Of a stretch of DNA of 10,041 nt, positions 6,329 to 10,041 are shown one piece after another (within the stretch, counting starts at the first letter, position 1; each line of letters opens with the position of its first letter). A model generated the notes under the pieces. It did no database searches, was not told the origin of the DNA, and saw only the letters and a program-made list of their open reading frames with translations. Both the position numbers and the translations under genes were made by a program. The stretch is taken from positions 1 to 10,041 of the forward strand of contig CAZSNM010000027.1 in NCBI GenBank assembly GCA_964608455.1, given 5' to 3'. This stretch comes from DTDX01 sp964608455. Its GTDB lineage: Archaea; Thermoproteota; Bathyarchaeia; 40CM-2-53-6; DTDX01.

Positions 6329-6733
6329 GTGCAAAAGCTAATTGAAAGAGTTAAACGTTTAATAGATTCAGGTTTATGCGATTCAAAAAATGCTTTAAAA
6401 CATACTGTTAAACTTAAAAGGTTACTAGAAGAAAAAATTGATGAAGATTTAATTAATTTTCAAAGCAGAATTTTTAAAGCCTTATCTGATCCTGCTCGAT
6501 TAAAAATTGTTAAGCTTTTAAGCTTTAAAAAAATGTGCGTTTGCGAATTGATGGTTGCCTTAAGCATGACTCAACCTACTGTTTCTCACCATCTTAAAAT
6601 CCTTGAAGAGGCGGGTTTAGTTAAAAGCGAAAAAAAGGGAAAATGGGTTTTTTATAAAATTGCAAAACCTGAAGTTATAGCTTTAATAGATAAAACCTTT
6701 TCTTTTATTTATTTAACAAAGTCGAGCGCGTGA
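6329..6733 (+). CDS. arsR: ArsR family metalloid-responsive repressor
   Basis: This winged-helix repressor (134 residues from GTG 6329) should bind the ars promoters and release them on binding arsenite. The core FKALSDPARLKIVKLL (49-64) is followed by KKMCVCELMVALSMTQPTVSHHLKILEEAGLV (67-98), with recognition helix TQPTVSHHLKIL and a beta-wing KGKWVFYKI. Cys70 and Cys72 form the 'CVC' metal motif of classic ArsR, but the third cysteine seen in the R773 type is absent; Cys17 in a roughly 45-residue helical N-terminal extension might replace it. GTG 6329 has GGTG at 6319-6322; TTG 6317 or GTG 6320 would add three or four residues. It lies 45 nt after acr3 and 7 nt before arsC. Confidence 0.92.
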   Translation: MQKLIERVKRLIDSGLCDSKNALKHTVKLKRLLEEKIDEDLINFQSRIFKALSDPARLKIVKLLSFKKMCVCELMVALSMTQPTVSHHLKILEEAGLVKSEKKGKWVFYKIAKPEVIALIDKTFSFIYLTKSSA

Positions 6734-6740
6734 TAAAAGA

Positions 6741-7151
6741 ATGGATAAAAAGAAGGTTTTATTCATTTGTATTCATAATTCTGCTCGATCTCAAATGGCT
6801 GAAGCATTCTTAAATCATTTAAAGGGCAATAAATATGAAGCTTATAGTGCAGGAATAAAACCTTCAAATTTAAATCCATACGCAATTAAGGTAATGAAGG
6901 AGTTAGGTATTGATATTTCAGGTTACCGCTCAAAAAGCATAAATGAGTTTTATGGAATGGAATTTGATTATGTGGTTACTGTTTGCAATCAAGCGAGGGA
7001 GGCATGTCCAATATTTTCGGGAGGAAAAAAGCATATTCATAAAAGTTTTGATGATCCATCACAATTTAAAGGAAGTGAAGAAGAGGTACTTTCAAAATTT
7101 AGGGTTGTGAGAGATCAAATTAAAGATTGGATAGAAGAAGTTTTTAAGTAA
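6741..7151 (+). CDS. arsC: Arsenate reductase, thioredoxin-coupled (low-molecular-weight phosphatase family)
   Basis: This 136-residue cytoplasmic enzyme reduces arsenate to arsenite, which Acr3 can then export. The nucleophile loop CIHNSARS (Cys10 to Arg16, the C-x5-R motif) opens the protein. VCNQAREAC provides Cys82 and Cys89, the two relay cysteines; all three fall at the residue numbers known from the Staphylococcus aureus-type enzyme. The DDP motif at 104-106 supplies the general acid Asp105. This combination distinguishes it from plain tyrosine phosphatases of the same fold, which lack the 82/89 pair, and from the unrelated glutaredoxin-linked ArsC. The final disulfide needs a thioredoxin-like partner; the CxxC protein of the divergent arm is a candidate. 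ATG 6741 follows arsR by 7 nt. Confidence 0.95.
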   Translation: MDKKKVLFICIHNSARSQMAEAFLNHLKGNKYEAYSAGIKPSNLNPYAIKVMKELGIDISGYRSKSINEFYGMEFDYVVTVCNQAREACPIFSGGKKHIHKSFDDPSQFKGSEEEVLSKFRVVRDQIKDWIEEVFK

Positions 7152-7216
7152 AATAACAATTTGATTATATTACATTGTTTAAAAAATTAAAAATGTAAGC
7201 TTTCATGAATTATATT

Positions 7217-7258
7217 TTTATATATACATATGTTATGTCAATTTAAAAATTTTTAAAT
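7217..7258 (+). promoter_or_regulatory. Likely promoter region of the purine operon
   Basis: The 142-nt spacer between arsC and purEC is strongly AT-rich and holds no gene. Two TATA-like boxes are visible: TTTATATATA at 7217-7226 (predicted leader about 45 nt) and TTTAAATA within 7249-7258 (predicted leader about 14 nt). The second lies at the end of the palindrome 7241-7258. Positions come from the usual 26-27 nt TATA-to-start spacing in archaea and are not certain. Confidence 0.4.
7241..7258. repeat. 18-bp perfect palindrome ATTTAAAAATTTTTAAAT
   Basis: The two 9-nt halves are exact reverse complements with no loop. It lies 36 nt before the purEC start, over a possible TATA box. It could bind a dimeric regulator, or it may simply reflect A/T composition. 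Confidence 0.55.
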
Positions 7259-7280
7259 AGTATCTTTAATGTTTAACATT

Positions 7281-7284
7281 GAGG
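7281..7284 (+). promoter_or_regulatory. Ribosome binding site GAGG that sets the purEC start
   Basis: GAGG lies 9 nt before ATG 7294. The longer open frame from TTG 7279 would put this site inside the coding sequence, and PurE proteins normally begin 'MkvlI..GS.SD', as ATG 7294 does. Confidence 0.55.
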
Positions 7285-7293
7285 AAATTATGT

Positions 7294-8511
7294 ATGAAAG
7301 TTTTAATTGTTTGTGGAAGCAATTCGGATTTAAAAATTGCTGAAGAAGCTGAAAAAATTTTAAAAGATAATAATGTTGAATGCAAAATTGAAGTGGCTTC
7401 AGCTCATAGAGAACCTGAAAAAGTTAGGGCTTTAGCTTTGAATTCTGATGCAGATGTTTTTATTGCTATAGCAGGTTTATCTGCAGCTTTACCAGGGTTT
7501 ATTTCGGCTTACACAAATAAGCCTGTTATAGGTGTTCCAGTTTCAGCTAAGCTTTGTGGGTTAGATGCATTATTATCAATGGTTCAAATGCCTTCAGGAG
7601 TTCCTGTAGCTACAGTTGGAATAGATAATGCGAAAAATGCAGCTTTTTTAGCCCTTAGAATTTTAAAACTTAAAGAAGGAGAATTTAAGCTTTTAAAGAG
7701 GGGGAAAGTTAAAGATATTTATGAAATAGGTGGAGGAAAACTTCTTTTTGAATTTTCAAATAGAGTTTCAGCCTTTGATGTTTCATTATTAGATGAAATA
7801 CCATTTAAAGGAGAGGTTTTATGCAGATTTTCAGAATTTTGGTTTAAAACTTTAAATGTGCCAAATCATATGATTGACGTGATTAAACCAAACAAAATGA
7901 TTGTTAAAAAATTAAATTTAATTCCTATTGAATGCGTTGTTCGAGGTTACCTTTATGGAAGCCTTTATGAAAGAGTTTCCTCAGGTCAAATAAACTTGAA
8001 TATTAAAACTTTAGCTGAAAAACTACCTGAACCATATTTTGATCCAACAACAAAATTTGAGGAAAAAGATAGGCCCATAACTAAAGAAGAAATTTTAAGC
8101 AAAAGATGGTTAAGTGAAAGTGAATATGAATGGATTAAAAATAAAGCTATTGAAATTTACAAGTTTATGGCTGAAAAAGCTGATAAAGCAGGGTTTATTT
8201 TAGCAGATCTTAAACTTGAATTTGGAAAAAACGAGAAAGGAGAAATTCTTTTAGCTGATTCAATAGGACCGGATGAATTTAGGCTTTGGGTTAAAGAAAA
8301 ATATAAACCTGGAAGTATTCAAGAAAGCTTTGATAAAGAACCCATAAGAAGATGGTTGATTGAAGTAGGCTATAAAAAACTTATTGATGAAGCTAGAAAA
8401 ATGGGAAAGCCAATTCCTGAACCACCTCATTTACCAGCAAGCTTAATAGAGGAAGTTAGCCGCAGATATATTATAGCTTTTGAAAAAATAACTGGAGAAA
8501 AATTTAGGTGA
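7294..8511 (+). CDS. purE-purC: PurE-PurC fusion: AIR carboxylase/N5-CAIR mutase domain plus SAICAR synthetase
   Basis: This 405-residue bifunctional purine enzyme would convert AIR or N5-CAIR to CAIR and then, with ATP and aspartate, to SAICAR. Residues 1-125 are PurE: GSNSD (8-12), SAHREP (36-41) with catalytic His38, then GLSAALPG (61-68) and QMPSGVPVATVGI (98-110). After a linker of only about six residues, PurC spans 132-405: GKVKDIYE (137-144), RVSAFDV (157-163), RGYLYGS (217-223), DPTTKFEEKD (250-259), ADLKLEFG (304-311) and ADSIGPDEFRLW (321-332). The order is the reverse of animal PAICS, where SAICAR synthetase comes first. In PurE the second usual active-site His (AAHLPG in other class I enzymes) is Ala65. 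No PurK is seen here. The stop TGA forms part of the purB ribosome site. Confidence 0.93.
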   Translation: MKVLIVCGSNSDLKIAEEAEKILKDNNVECKIEVASAHREPEKVRALALNSDADVFIAIAGLSAALPGFISAYTNKPVIGVPVSAKLCGLDALLSMVQMPSGVPVATVGIDNAKNAAFLALRILKLKEGEFKLLKRGKVKDIYEIGGGKLLFEFSNRVSAFDVSLLDEIPFKGEVLCRFSEFWFKTLNVPNHMIDVIKPNKMIVKKLNLIPIECVVRGYLYGSLYERVSSGQINLNIKTLAEKLPEPYFDPTTKFEEKDRPITKEEILSKRWLSESEYEWIKNKAIEIYKFMAEKADKAGFILADLKLEFGKNEKGEILLADSIGPDEFRLWVKEKYKPGSIQESFDKEPIRRWLIEVGYKKLIDEARKMGKPIPEPPHLPASLIEEVSRRYIIAFEKITGEKFR

Positions 8512-8518
8512 AAATAAA

Positions 8519-9859
8519 ATGCCTATTCATCCTATAGAATATAGATATGGCACAGAAGAAATGAAAAAAATTTGGAGTGAAGAACATAAACTTGAAGCTT
8601 GGCTTAAGGTTGAAGCTGCTTTAGCTAAAGCCCATGCTAAACTTGGAAATATCCCTTTTGAAGCTTATAAGGAAATTTCTGAAAAAGCAAATTTAAATTA
8701 TGTAAAGTTAGAGAGAGTAAAGGAGATTGAAGCTGAAATAAATCATGATTTAATGGCTATGGTTAAAGCTTTAACTGAAGTTTGCAGTGAAAAAGCTGGG
8801 AAATATGTTCATTTAGGAGCTACAAGCTATGATATTGAAGATACAGCTTTAGCCTTACTTTTTAAAGAATCAATTGCTATAATTGAGGGGGATTTAATTG
8901 AGTTAAAAGAAACATTGCTTAATCTAGCGGAGCATCATAAAGAAACTGTTTGTATTGGAAGAACTCATGGACAGCATGCTGTTCCAACAACTTATGGTCT
9001 TAAATTCGCTGTTTATGCATGTGAAGTTCAAAGGCATATAGATAGATTAAATCAATGTAAAGAAAGAGTTTTAGTTGGTAAAATGAATGGAGCTGTTGGA
9101 ACAGGAGCAAGCTTTAAAGGAAAGGCTTTAGAAATTCAAAAAATTGTTATGGATGAATTGGGATTAAAACCTGTGTTAGCTTCAACTCAAATTGTTCAAA
9201 GAGATAGACATGCAGAATTAATTTTTAATTTAGCCTTAATAGCTACAACATTAGAAAAAATAGCTAAAGAAATTAGAAATTTGCAAAGAACAGAAATAGC
9301 TGAGGTTTCAGAGTTTTTTGCGATCAAACAAGTTGGTTCCTCAACGATGCCTCATAAAAGAAATCCTCATAAATCTGAAAGGATATGCGGTTTAGCTAGA
9401 ATAGTTAAAGCTTTAGTTTATCCAGCATTAGATAATAATCCATTAGAGCATGAAAGAGATTTAACTAATTCAGCTCCAGAAAGAATAATTTTTCCTGAAG
9501 CATTTATTTTGATTGATTATATGCTGAAACAAATGAATTCAATATTGAAAACCTTAATTTTTTACCCAAAAAATATTGAAAAAAACTTGAATTTAACTAA
9601 AGGATTAATTATGGCTGAGCATTTAATGATTAAACTAGTTGAAAAAAATGTTGGAAGACAGGAAGCTCATGAATTGCTTAGAAAAGGCGCTATGAAGGCT
9701 TTTAATGAAAATAAACCATTAAAAGATGTTCTTTTAGAGGAGGGAATTTTAAATTATCTAACTGAAGAGGAATTAGAATATTGTTTAAACCCAAAAAATT
9801 ATATTGGAGAAGCTGAAAAAATAGTTGAGGAAGTTATTAAAGTTTTGAGGCAAAAATAA
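8519..9859 (+). CDS. purB: Adenylosuccinate lyase
   Basis: This 446-residue lyase of the fumarase/aspartase superfamily splits SAICAR to AICAR plus fumarate and adenylosuccinate to AMP plus fumarate, so it acts twice in purine synthesis. N-terminal IHPIEYRYG is typical of PurB. Active-site stretches are INHDLMAM (74-81) with His76, LGATSYDIEDTA (99-110), GRTHGQHAVPTT (147-158) with the catalytic His, and the superfamily signature GSSTMPHKRNP (273-283) carrying the catalytic Ser on its mobile loop. The length is normal for archaeal and Bacillus-type enzymes. It starts at ATG 8519, 7 nt after AGGTGA (8506-8511), which includes the purEC stop, so the two genes are tightly coupled. It is probably a cytoplasmic homotetramer. 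Confidence 0.96.
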   Translation: MPIHPIEYRYGTEEMKKIWSEEHKLEAWLKVEAALAKAHAKLGNIPFEAYKEISEKANLNYVKLERVKEIEAEINHDLMAMVKALTEVCSEKAGKYVHLGATSYDIEDTALALLFKESIAIIEGDLIELKETLLNLAEHHKETVCIGRTHGQHAVPTTYGLKFAVYACEVQRHIDRLNQCKERVLVGKMNGAVGTGASFKGKALEIQKIVMDELGLKPVLASTQIVQRDRHAELIFNLALIATTLEKIAKEIRNLQRTEIAEVSEFFAIKQVGSSTMPHKRNPHKSERICGLARIVKALVYPALDNNPLEHERDLTNSAPERIIFPEAFILIDYMLKQMNSILKTLIFYPKNIEKNLNLTKGLIMAEHLMIKLVEKNVGRQEAHELLRKGAMKAFNENKPLKDVLLEEGILNYLTEEELEYCLNPKNYIGEAEKIVEEVIKVLRQK

Positions 9860-10041
9860 ATGGATGAAGAAATGACTTATGCTAAGGCTGGAGTTGATAT
9901 TGAAAAAGTTAGAAAAAGCCATAAAGCTATAGCTGAACTTCTTAAAGATACTTTTTCCTTAAGAAAAGAAAAGTTTGGTCAAGTATTAATTGAAATTGGA
10001 CATTATGCAGGGTTAATAGATATTGGTGGTGGTTTAGCTTA
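9860..10041 (+). CDS. purM: AIR synthetase (phosphoribosylformylglycinamidine cyclo-ligase), 3' partial
   Basis: The first 60 residues of PurM are visible before the window ends. MTYAKAGVDIEK (5-16) is the characteristic N-terminal motif of the family, followed by a helix of the 'K.....L...TF' type. The tail IDIGGGLA would begin the first strand region ahead of the catalytic core. PurM uses ATP to close FGAM into AIR, the substrate of the PurE domain encoded two genes upstream. ATG 9860 directly follows the purB stop TAA (9857-9859); GAGG at 9847-9850 is a plausible ribosome site. The catalytic and ATP-binding motifs lie outside the window, so identification rests on the N-terminus and the operon context. 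Confidence 0.85.
   Translation, partial: MDEEMTYAKAGVDIEKVRKSHKAIAELLKDTFSLRKEKFGQVLIEIGHYAGLIDIGGGLA

Noticed and set aside
5141..7174. The 10-mer TTATATTACA occurs both before acr3 (5141-5150) and after arsC (7165-7174), suggesting direct repeats flanking a mobile ars cassette.
   Set aside because: The match does not extend beyond 10 nt, is nearly all A/T, and there is no transposase or integrase nearby.

Overview
The window reads as low-GC archaeal chromosome, probably a member of the Thermoproteota such as a Bathyarchaeia-like lineage; the phylum is a guess. Several points favour an archaeon. GGTGA-type ribosome binding sites recur, AT-rich spacers hold TATA-like boxes instead of -35/-10 pairs, GTG and TTG starts are common, and the DUF5320-like protein and PurE have an archaeal character. 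I found no tRNA, rRNA, CRISPR array, insertion sequence or attachment site.

Region 1 (1-3717, + strand) is a tight, mostly overlapping gene string. It holds the tail of a probable PadR-like regulator, a 64-residue Cys/His-rich protein with a coiled-coil tail (DUF5320-like), an ABC exporter ATPase and its ABC-2 permease, a six-repeat alpha/alpha-toroid protein of the prenyltransferase/squalene-cyclase repeat fold, and a DUF6062 protein. The DUF6062 frame is broken twice by compensating one-base shifts in A-runs, and the original protein can be read straight through them. The region looks like a regulated export operon with several thiol-rich partners of unknown purpose. It is the best candidate here for something undescribed.

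Region 2 (3777-7151) is an arsenic resistance island with two divergent arms. The minus-strand arm encodes a thioredoxin-like CxxC protein and an ArsP/DUF318-type permease that overlaps it by 4 nt. The plus-strand arm encodes the arsenite exporter Acr3, an ArsR repressor and a thioredoxin-coupled arsenate reductase ArsC with its three catalytic cysteines at 10, 82 and 89. ArsC would reduce arsenate to arsenite, Acr3 would export it, ArsR would sense it, and the CxxC protein could supply electrons or assist the second permease.

Region 3 (7294 to the window end, + strand) is a purine biosynthesis operon. It begins with a PurE-PurC fusion (AIR to SAICAR, PurE domain first), then adenylosuccinate lyase PurB (SAICAR to AICAR), then the start of PurM (FGAM to AIR) cut by the window edge. 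Genes are spaced by 0-7 nt. A 142-nt AT-only-looking spacer before purEC holds the likely promoter, including an 18-bp perfect palindrome.
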